DNA of 64,000 bases from Oxytricha trifallax (lineage: Eukaryota; Ciliophora; Spirotrichea; Sporadotrichida; Oxytrichidae), in the NCBI GenBank assembly GCA_000711775.1, contig ARYC01000754.1:1-64000 (forward strand), written 5' to 3'. Numbering within the stretch: the stretch's first letter is position 1; each line of letters opens with the position of its first letter. The notes below the pieces were generated by a model. The model did not search any database and was not told the origin of the DNA. It was given only the letters and a program-made list of their open reading frames with translations. Of the stretch, positions 46,398-57,566 are shown piece after piece. The position numbers were made by a program, and so were the translations under genes.

Positions 46398-47400
46398 TCA
46401 ATCAATTATTTATGTCTTAAGTAATAAAGAATGCATCAAATCTAAGCACCTTCTTTCACTGTTTTTACAATCACTTTGAATTTATGTTATAGATTTTTCC
46501 ACAAAGAAATATTTTGTCTTATTGTTTACCCTGAAATTATGTTGACATAAAGTTTATGTATAGTTTTTCTTTACCCTTGAATAGACCATTTCTATGCAAT
46601 TATACTTAGATGAATAAGGGCTATTGAACATCAACCTCCAACCATTTTCCAAAACCTACTCTTACAACAACTTCCAATGGTTAGCTCTTAAGTTATCTAG
46701 GAATATTGTTAATTGCTTTCCCTCATACCTATCTTTCAATTTATCAATTACAAGTTGCAAGTCTGGTAACTTTATAGATTTCTTCTTTATGATAAATTGC
46801 TCGAGTCCGAACTTTTCACTAATGATAACAGCAGCTGCTAGTGTATCAACACAAAGTCCCTTTTTATTTAGAACTTGGTTTTCATACTTTCTTGCCCAAG
46901 ATTTTATGTTCACACTATGCGCATTGAAAATAGTCTCAATGAGATAAACTATGCTTTCTTCTTTTTCAGACATTTTTATTAATTAAGGGTATGTCAACTA
47001 CTAAATACCTAAAATGTTTTACTTCTTTTTTTCAGTTAAGAAATAGTCTGTCCTAGTGCTCTTGAAACTTATTTCATGGGTCTTTTATATTCAATGAAGT
47101 TGTTGCTTAGTTTTTTTCTTTTCCGGAAAAGTTCAATGAAAAAGTAGAGCACGCTTTTACAATGATAAATGCTTCTAAGCTTATAGTGTATCCCTTCAAA
47201 CCAAGTACTCCAAATCATGTTTATCTAGTTTAGCTTGTTCTTGTTATCGTTTGTTTTCTTAAATAAACGAGATTTTAATTCACTTTATTATTCTATTGAT
47301 TAAACTTTCTTTGATATTTGAATCCTGCTATTTTTCTTATCTCTTTAATTTTCATAAATAACTTAGAGTCTTTGCTATACTCATCTTTCCCAAACCTTAG
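46398..47400 (-). pseudogene. Divergent TBE-like DDE transposase, damaged
   Basis: From about 47080 to TGA 46398-46400 one frame reads STRTDYFLTEKKKQN, then SIVYLIETIFNAHSVNIKSW, LTIFLDNLRANHWK and NSPYSSKYNCIEMVYSRVKK. The last two hold the second Asp and the Glu. The first Asp, expected at YLDET, is Ile. Upstream, another frame (RPMKQVSRALGQTISQLKKR) seems to be the N-terminal part, so a frameshift or intron separates them. IS630/Tc1-mariner superfamily; probably inactive. Confidence 0.75.
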
Positions 47401-48372
47401 GAATTTTATAAGCTTTATATTGACTTCAGAAAATTAATTTTTGTACTTAATTATTTAATCTTTTATTCAATTTATTAATAAATACAACCAACCTATATTC
47501 TCATATATTTGATAAATTTTTTCTCGAATAAAACTGATAATCAAGGAATACAATTAAATGGCTAAAAGTAGAAATCTTTTGACTTTACTAATTTTATGAG
47601 AAAATATATTCACTATCATATAAATTTATATAATTTTGAAGATAATTAATTGCGTTAACATGAGAAACTGCATCAGTGTAAATTTAAACTTAAATAATAT
47701 TACTTGCTATAATTAAATTGAATAGCATCAATCATATTTAAGGCAACTTGTTAACTAAACTTATGGGTTCGAATAAAGTTTAGTATGTTATTTATCTCAA
47801 ACTTTTACCTTAAAAGGTCTCTTCTGTCAAAAAAAAGTTCATGTTATTTTTTTAATTAAAAGTGTTGAAATACTTTTGACAATTTTATTTGATACTATTT
47901 TTTATAAGCTCTTAAATTGATTGTCAAATTATAATAATAGATGAAGACCATTTTTTAACAAATTTTTAAATAAATAGGCAAACGAAGATAAAAGATTGTA
48001 AGTTTCTTCTCTTTCTATATTTATTATTTCTCCCCAAAGTACTAGTAAATCTAAAAATAGTTTATTAGTTTAAATCTAGTTGTAGTAATGCCTTTATATA
48101 GTTCAGTAGGAAACATAATCAATTTATTAGTCATCATATCATCAATATAACTAATTTTATTCAAATCTCATGCTTTTTTGTTGCTGCTTATTGTTTAAGA
48201 GTATAATATAACCATTAGAACTAATAATCTTTGCCGTCAGTTTGAGATAATCACGCTCTACTGAAATATCATAATGAGCAATAATAAGTGCTTTATATCT
48301 ATATGCATTGTGTTTTATCAGTATTCTATTCCCCTTTATAAATAGCATCTATAATTAATATAAGGATCTTAA
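47401..48372. other. AT-rich stretch, nothing established
   Basis: It may include the unseen right end of the divergent element. A minus frame at 48157-48348 (RILIKHNAYRYKALIIAHYD) is open but alone. Confidence 0.4.
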
Positions 48373-48799
48373 TAGTATTGTAGGAGTACATTTGATTTGG
48401 TAAATTAAATTCAAATTAATTAATTAAAATATCAAAATCTTGGCAGTTAACTTTCTGGAAACCTAGACAATATGGTACTTGCTCGATAGGGAATTAATAA
48501 TTAGCTGGACTTTATTATTGGCGGTATGCCTCTATTGCATTCCTTAAGCGAGATAACTCGACTTTAATTTAATCATTAAAATCAATTAAACAAATCACTA
48601 AAAATTAAAGTCGAGTTATCTCGCTTAAAGAATGCAATAGAGGCATACCGCCAATAGTAAAGTCCAGCTAATTATTAATTCCCTATCGAGCAAGTACCAT
48701 ATTGTCTAGGTTTCCAGAAAGTTAACTGCCAAGATTTTGATATTTTAATTAATTAATTTGAATTTAATTTACCAAATCAAATGTACTCCTACAATACTA
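48373..48799. mobile_element. TA-flanked foldback MITE, well-preserved copy
   Basis: Arms of about 190 bp with ends GTATTGTAGGAGTACATTTG and complement, flanked by TA. Shared inner signature GAGATAACTCGACTTTAA and GGCAGTTAACTTTCT. Few arm differences, so relatively young. Confidence 0.8.
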
Positions 48800-49941
48800 T
48801 GCAGGAAGAGTTAATGTTAATACATTTTTTAAAAATAAAATTGCTGAAATATTTTAGTGAATTTTAAGAGGATTTTATATTTTCAAATATTCGACTAATT
48901 AAAAATCTCTGCTTTTATACCTAATAATTTTAAATAGTATATATTTTAATTATAATCTAACTATAAGTAGTAATCAAACTTATTATTTTAATTATTATCT
49001 TAAATATTTATAAGGTAAAATTTTATTTTATCAGTAAATTTTTAAAATAATTAACGTCCAATATTGATTTTTAATAATAATATGGGTTTGAGCATTAGAT
49101 AATTAAAATCGTTCAATCCTATAGTATTATCAAATGTCTCCAACCTCCCTCTTCCCGCAGTCTCCTAAACACTTTATTACATGTTCTTCATCATAGTCAT
49201 CTGAGTTTGAGTTGATTTATTTTTTTTTATTCGGTCACTATTGTATTTCGGCACATTCTCAGTTTCTTTCGTGTGATTCTGAAGATTATTCGTGAGATTC
49301 GTGCGTTGCAGTTGCTCCGGCTTCCACTGTATATACAGTTATTCAACAGAGACAACTTGTAAAAAACACTCACTTTTGAGTCAAAATTTAAAAATTTGGT
49401 TGATAGTATTAATCATCAATGTACGTAGAATATGGTTTAGACAAGAATGAAATAAGTCTTCTTTACTAACTAACTTTTCTCTTTGGATATTTTATTTTTC
49501 GCTAGACTTATTTCATTCTTGTCTAAACCATATTCTACGTACATTTATGATTAATACTATCAACCAAATTTTTAAATTTTGACTCAAAAGTGAGTGTTTT
49601 TTACAAGTTGTCTCTGTTGAATAACTGTATTTACAGTGGAAGCCGGAGCAACTGCAACGCACGAATCTCACGAATAATCTTCGGAATCACACGAAAGAAA
49701 CTGAGAATGTGCCGAAATACAATAGTGACCGAATAAAAAAATTAAATCAACTCAAACTCAGATGACTATGATGAAGAACATGTAATAAAGTGTTTAGGAG
49801 ACTCAAAACCCCAAAACCCTTTCAGTAGTTTGATTGAGTTTTTGATTGATAAAAGTAGACTATTAGTGCATACTTTATTAAGGTTTTAATAGGGTTTATG
49901 TAGGGGTTTAATGTTTAAATATTAGTATTTTAAGTGAGTAT

Positions 49942-50990
49942 ATGCGAGGTTTGGGGTCTGTTTATGACAGTGAGTATATAGATTTATTGTTTAAGTTGCG
50001 ATATGGATGTGATGAATATAGTGAATAACTCAAGCCTGTTCTGAATTATACGTCTATAGCAAGGTTACTCCATAAATCTACAGCAACTGTTAGGTCTCAC
50101 TGTCTATTAGCATTGAATTTAAAGAAATAGCATCTAATTCTAAGCCTTAGAGACCCTTAAAATTTTAGCAGCATCATATTGATTATCTTATTAATGATAA
50201 GACTCTTAAATACTGGGCTCACTTCTCTCTCGCCTAGAGGGCTGTGATGTTTCATCGCCAATTTCCTGAGCTTCACATCTCTGCTTAATCTATAGCGATC
50301 AAATATAAAAAGAATAAAATATCTTACAAGACATTCAATCGCATTAAGAGAGTGATTGACTTTAATCTTCCATTTTATTAGACTAATTTAAATTATATAT
50401 TCGATTAAATGTAGAGATCTTAAGAGCATAATATAAAGTTTATACACGCTAATGAAGCTGTATTTACATTCAATACCTTTATATCAAGGTCTTGGTACAA
50501 GAGGTACAGTAATATAGAAGTTTATGACTAAAAATTTAAGGTGTAAACTCATGAAATTCTTGGTGGAATAAGTGAAGATAGTGGCCTCGAGACCTATATC
50601 ATTCACCCGCGATCTATAAAGACTGAACAATATATTTAGTTCTTGCAATAACTCAGAGATAAGTACGCTGACTAAGAGATTATTCTATTCGTTGATAACT
50701 TGTCAGTTCATAAAACTAAAGAATTAAGGAAGGAATATGAAAGCCTAAATATAACACCTGTATTTAATGTTGCTTACAGCCCTTAGTTCAATGGAATTGA
50801 ATTATATTGGAGGTTATTGAAAGGCCACTACAAGAAACTTCTACTCAATCATTTGATGCACGATTTAAAGATAGATACAGTAGATTTTATTAAGAGTGCT
50901 GCTAAAAGAGTCAGCGATGATAAAGCAAAAGTATGCGCTAGAGAAGGGAGATTTTGTGTATATAAATAAGTTTTAGATTTAAACGAATGA
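49942..50990 (+). pseudogene. TBE D transposase, frameshift and Asp-to-Asn change
   Basis: MRGLGSVYDSEYIDLLFKLR at 49942 to TGA 50988-50990. One base is missing near 50127 (length is not a multiple of three). The first catalytic Asp is Asn (HANEAVFTF against HADEAVFTF in B). The other residues remain (LFVDNLSVHK, NGIELYWR). Otherwise the sequence stays close to the B copy along its length. Confidence 0.9.
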
Positions 50991-50996
50991 ATAAGT

Positions 50997-51787
50997 TCAC
51001 ATATTAAATTTGCCCGTAAAGGGATTTGGCTTCTCTTTCTTTTCTTCCTCTTAAGGCTTGCTTGGGCCTATGTTTCTTCTCTTAGTGCCAGCTCCCGCAT
51101 CTATGTTCATCTCTTCTGGCTTTTATAAATCTTTGAAGAGCCTCTTACTCAATTCATGTTTTACTTGAGACTATCTCTCTCTGTTTAATTTGCTGCGCTC
51201 TTTCATCAAGTATATAGCAGTACCAGGTTTTTCTATAAAGTTAGAAGGCTAAGCTTACTTGAGATGAAAGGATGCTTTTGAAGTTCCTAGAGCCAGGTCT
51301 CGCTGATTTTAATACCTTGCTTCTCTTTTTCATCAGGAGAGATGCTGTAGCGTTTCTTATGAGCTTCTTAAATTGCTTCATTTAAGTACTCAGGTTTCAG
51401 AGTTCCAAGGACACCAAAGAAAAAGTTTCTCTCTAGCAACTTATTAGAGAGTTGCAACTTTGATGGAAGGTAGAGAGCAACATCTGGATCACTCATAGCA
51501 TCATCATAGAGGTTTGTTACTGAAATTTCAGGGTAGTTAAGTATCTCTATCATCCTAATTTCATTAGACTTAAAAGCTTTTTTCTCTTCACTCAGTAAGG
51601 CTTTTAAGAATGAGATTTTAGTTCCCTCCTAAGTTGGCAAGAAGAGTCCAACTATAATGGATGTATTAATCTTAATTAAGAACATACCTTGCTATACCAA
51701 ATATCTATAGAGGTCCTCTTTACTTCGAAATTTTCCTATTAAATCTTGAGATTAAATTCTCTTCATTGCATCATTCATAGACTCCAT
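50997..51787 (-). CDS. TBE 22K gene, intact when 26-nt intron is removed (254 aa)
   Basis: ATG 51787 (MESMNDAMKRIQSQDL) to TGA 50997-50999. The intron is 51233-51258, GTAAGC...TATAG with TTCTAAC as branch-like string. Removing it leaves 765 nt, 255 codons, with no stop. Without splicing the frame ends at about 194 codons (near 22 kDa), which probably explains the traditional name. The extra C-terminus (KKPGTAIYLMKERSK, NIDAGAGTKRRN, EEEKKEKPNPF) is conserved in all copies. No known domain; the basic, Lys-rich tail could bind nucleic acid (inference). Confidence 0.85.
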
Positions 51788-52335
51788 CTTGCTTCCTCTT
51801 TCTAGAAATGTTTATGAAATTTAAATTATGGATATCCATTCTAAGTTTATTAAAATCTTACTACTAAATAGGGAGGACCTAACGGAGGAGCGGAGAAGCA
51901 TTGAAAAACTTGCTCCAAGTTTCACAGATTGATTTCCAATTTTATCATTCTATCTCCATTAAATTGCTCCTAATAATGTTTAATTATTTTAGGAGGTCCT
52001 CCAAATTAAGTTCAAACTTTATTAGGAGTTAAATTTTAAGGTTAAAACTTAATTAGGAGCATATTAAATTAAAAAATGTTTAATAACTTTACCTCCAAAA
52101 TAAGTTCAAACTTGATTTGGAGGAACTCCCTAAAGAAACAAAACTTTATTAGGAGTATATTAATTTACTAAAACGAATAAAATTCTCATAAAAAATGTCA
52201 ACTTACAGTCTTCTATGGGTATTTAATTTTCTTACCTCTAAGCCGAAAATCTATCAGAGTGCCTTATATTCGAATATTAAAGTTTATCAGGGTATATTTT
52301 AACATTATTATAATAAAATATATCAGCAAACTAAA
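51788..52335. promoter_or_regulatory. Divergent intergenic region of TBE D
   Basis: Contains repeated TTAGGAGC/TTAGGAGT and ACCTCCAAAATAAG strings (51965-52150), analogous to the repeats in the same place in TBE A and B. Possible shared promoter. Confidence 0.35.
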
Positions 52336-53782
52336 ATGAGCGCTAACCTTCTGAGAAGAGCGGCATTACTTGGGTAAAATCAATCAAAATTATCATTCCA
52401 GTAACCAAGAAAAGTAGAGACCAGAGACGCTTGTACTCAGTGGGAGCCTACTTATGACAATTTTGACCAGTCTAGTTTTGAGATTTAGATATAAGTTAAG
52501 TAGGAGGTTATCAAAGAAGCTGTGCAAATTGAGGAGGAGTTTAAACAACCCGCCATAGAGCATTTATAAATTCCAGCTAAAGTTGACTATTAATGCAAAG
52601 AATGCAATAAAGTTTTCCCTTACAAGTCGACTTATAAGAGACACTTGAGAGATATACACAACGAATGCCAAGGTTATATCTCAAGCATTAAAAGAAGATG
52701 GGAAGTACGTCTGTGAGTTCTGTGAGAAGCCATATTCTCATACTAGAGACCTCAAAGTGCACTTAAAGAAAAAGCACAATTAAAGTTTTGTATTTATTCA
52801 TAAACCTACTGGTAATAAATTCCTTATAAGAGAACAAGAAACCCAGCGGAGTCTCTTAGAGTTGAAATCTAGAAGTAAGTAAAAATGAAGAAAGCAGTCA
52901 AGAACTTTCCAGTCTCTGATATCAATAAAATCATGGTTAAAATTGAGGCAATGAAGATTCCAATATTAAAAATTATTGACTTAGATTCTTGCCTAGAAAG
53001 CTACCTACCTCACTCTTGAAGATAAAATTGAGAAGAGAGTCATTACTGATGACTAATATGCTTACAAGATATATCCTTTCAATTACTTCCTTGCTGATGA
53101 CAAGTTCCAAATGGAATTTGCTAATGAGTATTATGCTCTTTAAAAGGCAAAGTTAAATGAGTGCAGGCATATCATCTAGCTTGATGCTATTTTACTTGGT
53201 AAAAATCATGTAGCCTTCAGGCTTCCATTACTAGAAATGACTTACACAGAATTCTTATCTGACAATAGATGTCAGAGATAAATTGGATAGATAGTATAGC
53301 AGATAGTGGAGGGGATTGAAGAGCTTCACAAGCTAGGATATGTTCATAGAGACTTAAAGCCAGAGAACATCATGATAAACTTTCAGCCTCTTATAGTTTA
53401 TATTATTGACTTCAACAGAGCTCAAAGAGTGCAAGCCTCTGCATAAGGAAATTTATACGGCACTCCTGGATATTTTCCCAGAAAGAGAAGATTGGAGAGA
53501 TGGAGACACTTAATGGGGTATCTGGGCTCAGCAGTAATAATAATAGAGAGCGACATGCGAAGAAACGATTACTTTAGTTGCAGGGGTGAGAGAGATTCTA
53601 AGCAGAGAATCAAACAATATCTCGATAAAAATAAAATAAATGGAGGTCTCAGAGAACTTGCATACTCAACTATTATCAAGCCAAGCTAAGAGAATTAACA
53701 AACAATATAAACAATCAAACATCAACTAAGAAAGATAAAATTCAGAGAACTGCCACATGACTCTAAGCTTATGTTTGTCTGA
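52336..53782 (+). pseudogene. TBE D 57K zinc-finger kinase, frameshifted
   Basis: MSANLLRRAALLGQNQSK start. First C2H2 finger YQCKECNKVFPYKS with HLRDIH, second YVCEFCEKPYSHTRDLKVH with KKKH, in different frames. The kinase core has YVHRDLKPENIM and IDFNRAQR, TPGYFPRKR with a frame change near 53480, and later RNDYFSCRGERDSKQR. It ends KLMFV-TGA at 53780-53782. Residues for catalysis are mostly kept, so loss is recent. Confidence 0.85.
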
Positions 53783-54006
53783 GATATTAAAAGAACTCGC
53801 TTGTTATACTCACTAAAATTACTAACATTTAAGCATTAAACCCCTACATAAACCCTATTAAAACCCTAATAAAGTATGCAATAATAGTCTAATTTTATCA
53901 ATCAAAAACTCAATCAAACTACTTAAAGGGTTTTGGGGTTTTGACTGCGGGAAAAGGGAGGTTGGAGACATTTGATAATACTATAGGATTGAACGATTTT
54001 AATTAT

Positions 54007-56049
54007 ATGTGAGAAGTCTTAATTTATAATTCTGCTCTATAAAATAACTAAGCTTATCTTTATTAATTCCAGCCTTAATTTAATGTCATCTTTGTAAAAA
54101 TGCACTATCGATAGTATATTGAAACATATTACAATTTCATTATATTCAAAAGTTAAGAAAAATCATTTTCTTTTTTACCTTCGCTATTCTTTTCAAAATT
54201 TATAGTATCTCATTAAATCATAAACCATTTAGCCAAAATAAGTATATAAAAACTGAAAAATGTAGTTATTATTATACAATAATCAAATTTGTTTAATTAT
54301 TAATCTATTGTGAAATTATCTTTAATTTAACGTAAAATGATTGATCAGTTTAATGCTATTGCAGTATTATTTGTCATTTCAGCCATTACATATTGATTTA
54401 TATCTATCAATTAAAGTTATTAATTCCTAAAGCAATTATGTAACAAAATAAAAGAAAATTTAAATTTAACATTAGATTTAAAAATAAATAATATAAATTG
54501 ACTTAATCTTTATAAACTAAAAATTATTCAAAAAGCTATACTTATAACTTTAGTTATGGTGTTGGAAATATATTTTTAAAAAATATATGAAACTATTGAA
54601 ATTATTGTGATGTATTAATTTTTTGTTATTCAATTATAATTAGCTAAAATAGCATATTTTGGATTAAATAATTAAGTAAATCAACTTTACTCATTTCTTA
54701 TAAATATAATTAAATTAATATATATTATAAGAAATGAGTAAAGTTGAATTTCTGAATTATTTCATCCAAATAAGTGCTATTTTGGCTAAATAGTTTATTT
54801 TAAAACCATACTATTTATTTTTTATCTCTCTCTTTCAATTGAAAAGTGTTTCTATCAAAACATATTGAACTGTATTATCTAAAAATTAATACCTTCTATT
54901 CAATAATATCGAATAAATATGTAGATTTTAATTTTAAATTATTTTATAAGAAGGACTCTTGCAATGAAAGTATTAAATTTAAAAAAAAAAACAATATTTT
55001 TGGCATTTTAAATAGGCTAATAATAAAATAATATTATACAAACTTTAACATATAAATATTGACGCCTAATACTATTTTAAGAACACTATAAAATTAAGAA
55101 ATTTTATAGTTTCCTTCACTTTCTTTTGTTAATATGGTTGTATTTTGTCTTCCAATTCAATTATAAATTTTTAAAAATTAATTTTATGTTGTAATAATAT
55201 TTGTAAAGAAGGAACCATAATGAAAGAGTTATGAATTCTATACATCATTTTGAATCAGAATAATTCCAGGCTTTAAAGAGAGTGAACTAATAATAAGATG
55301 GATAACTACCTTTACAATAAACAGTATTTATTAAAAAATAAAAAATATGATTATATTAAATATTTATAAATATTTGACAGAATTCACTTTTTATAATTAC
55401 TAAGAGAAATCTGATACCATTCTTTTGTCCTATTATATTCAATTTAAAAATTAAAATAATTTCATACTCGATGTATTTTTTAGCCAAAAGTTCAAATTGA
55501 TTAAGCCAATATTTTATTTAAATTTTTTTAAACCTTTTCTCATGTAAAGATATAAGCATATTATCTGAATTAATTCAAAATACTAATCTTATAAATATTC
55601 TTTTCATATATCCTTAAGTAATATAAAAATTTCATTGTTATTAATTACTAATATATCTTTCAATTTTAAGTTTTTAATATATTTTATAACTTTAATCAAT
55701 AAATAATAGCATAAAATGGTTCAGTATATAATTTTGATATATTATCTGATATATTTTGAATTTATAAATGAGAAAATTTAGTATTCTTGAAGCAATTCTT
55801 ATCTAGATTTTTATTACAACGAACAGGATCTTTCATAATTTCTGTAAAAAATTTTAATTAACTTTTATTATTTCTCTCGATAACTTAAAAAATGAATGTT
55901 CCGAAAAAAAATTTAGTTTCGTTATGACCTGCTAATTTATAAATATATTGATTGGGAGCAACTAATAAAGTATGCAGATGATGTCCTAAAATTAAATTCT
56001 AAAATACACCAAAACAAAATATCTATCTTAAAAACTTTATACATAAAGA
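54007..56049. other. AT-rich stretch with a short foldback
   Basis: No gene. At 54638-54791 TTAGCTAAAATAGCA... and its complement form a foldback of about 65-bp arms around a 25-bp loop. A plus frame at 54846-55031 is low-complexity. Confidence 0.5.
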
Positions 56050-57566
56050 AAAAATAGAGGAAAAATCCAAAATTAAATGAATAATCTAGAATTAAATTAC
56101 ACCATTTTAATACTATTTTTAAAAATATAATTAAAAACTACTCTATCTCGAAATTATGCTCATTTCGAGATAGAGTGCGATAGAGTATTTTAAATTACTC
56201 AAATAATTACAAAATTAACATAAATGGAATGAAGTTTTAAAATATTCAAATGTTATTTGTTATTAATAGATTTTTTATTTAACTTTATAAATCATTAATT
56301 TATTAAGAGATTAAAATTTAAAGGAATCGACTTTTTATTAATTTTTGCATTAGTAAGTTAAATAAAAAATCTATTAATAACAAATAACATTTGAATATTT
56401 TAAAACTTCATTGCATTTATGTTAATTTTGTAATTATTTGAGTAATTTAAAATACTCTATCGCACTCTATCTCGAAATGAGCATAATTTCAAGATAGAGT
56501 AGTTTTTAATTATATTTTTAAAATAGTATTGTTAAATATTGAATTGTAAGATGATCATTATTGTTAAATTAAAAAAGTGTGAAATATATTTTAGCCTCTT
56601 ATTAATTAATTAATCTTACTAAAACATTATAGCAGGGTTCATGAATTTTCTCTCTAATCTTGGAGACTTTGACATCATTTGCTTTCTAATCTTTACAGTG
56701 CATCAGTAGCAACTTTATTTCAATGTTCTCATGCACAATCGGTGCTATCGAAAGTATATCTGTATTGCCTTGAATCGGTAGGTTTAGATAATTTCTCCGA
56801 GTATTTGCGCGATTATCTTGTTAGTTACTGCTGTTCTCTCTATAACAGTATACTGTTAGTTCACAGCAAACTCTGTAAAAAACAGTAACATAATGCAAAA
56901 TATGCATTTTTTAATTTAATTTTTTGGTGTGCCTTCATATCATACTTACTATTTTCAAGAATATATTCAATTTTAGGGTAAAATTAAAAATCTTTTGTTC
57001 AAGATGAATTCTCTAATAAGAAATAAATTTCTGCTAAAACATAAACATTTTACCCTAAAATTGAATATATTCTTGAAAATAGTAAGTATGATATGAAGGC
57101 ACACCAAAAAATTAAATTAAAAAATGCATATTTTGCATTATGTTACTGTTTTTTACAGAGTTTGCTGTGAACTAACAGTATACTGTTATAGAGAGAACAG
57201 CAGTAACTAACAAGATAATCGCGCAAATACTCGGAGAAATTATCTAAACCTACCGATTCAAGGCAATACAGATATACTTTCGATAGCACCGATTGTGCAT
57301 GAGAACATTGAAATAAAGTTGCTACTGATGCACTGTAAAGATTAGAAAGCAAATGATGTCAAAGTCTCCAAGATTAGAGAGAAAATTCATGAACCCTGCT
57401 ATAATGTTTTAGTAAGATTAATTAATTAATAAGAGGCTAAAATATATTTCACACTTTTTTAATTTAACGATAATGATCATCTTACAATTCAATATTTCTA
57501 CCTTATTAAAATGGTGTAATTTAATTCTAGATTATTCATTTAATTTTGGATTTTTCCTCTATTTTT
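56050..57566. mobile_element. Foldback element with nested foldback in left arm
   Basis: The left arm starts near AAAATAGAGGAAAAATCC and resumes after 56528; the right arm runs from about 57050 to 57566, centre near 57015. The arms (about 500 bp) are so similar that both encode the same 69-residue open frame (56679-56888 and, on minus, 57143-57352). The frame (NLYSASVATLFQCSHAQSV) has no known homologue and is probably incidental. The inner arm includes CAATCGGTGCTATCGAAAG. Confidence 0.8.
56111..56528. mobile_element. Nested foldback with CTATCTCGAAAT hairpin ends
   Basis: About 185-bp inverted arms. Each end carries its own hairpin, ACTCTATCTCGAAAT paired with ATTTCGAGATAGAGT. It interrupts the left arm of the larger foldback; the uninterrupted sequence survives in the right arm (TTAATAAGGTAGAAATATTG in complement). 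Confidence 0.75.

Larger units (their letters stand above)
42422..47450 (-). mobile_element. Divergent TBE-like element
   Basis: The three TBE gene types occur in TBE B order and orientation: kinase (-) at 42480-44600, 22K (+) at 45606-46365, DDE transposase (-) at 46398 to about 47400. Protein similarity to the other copies is clear but low, so this is a separate lineage. Two later insertions lie in it: a palindrome-bounded segment (43577-43949) in the kinase region and a poly-G element (44994-45478). The right boundary is not visible and the left rests only on a G4T4 run. Confidence 0.75.
49804..53943 (+). mobile_element. TBE copy D, full length (4140 bp), other subfamily
   Basis: Starts CAAAACCCCAAAACCCTTTC and ends with its complement, with an exact ACT duplication (49801-49803 and 53944-53946), the ANT-type target known for TBEs. 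Inverted repeats are about 130 bp and differ from those of A and B beyond the first 20 bases. Gene order is transposase (+), 22K (-), 57K (+). Only the 22K gene is intact. Confidence 0.95.
49099..54006. mobile_element. Foldback element split by TBE D
   Basis: The left arm 49099-49465 pairs with 49500-49803 and, beyond TBE D, with 53947-54006, so the right arm is continuous once TBE D and one ACT triplet are removed. Loop about 35 bp at 49466-49499. Arms are near-perfect and GC-richer than the surroundings (for example GTGCGTTGCAGTTGCTCCGG). No coding sequence is recognised. Confidence 0.85.

Noticed and set aside
46624-46947. 107-codon plus frame
   Set aside because: Opposite-strand shadow of the divergent transposase.
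56679-57352. Two identical 69-aa proteins on opposite strands
   Set aside because: They are the two arms of one palindrome, not two genes; no homology and no independent evidence of coding.
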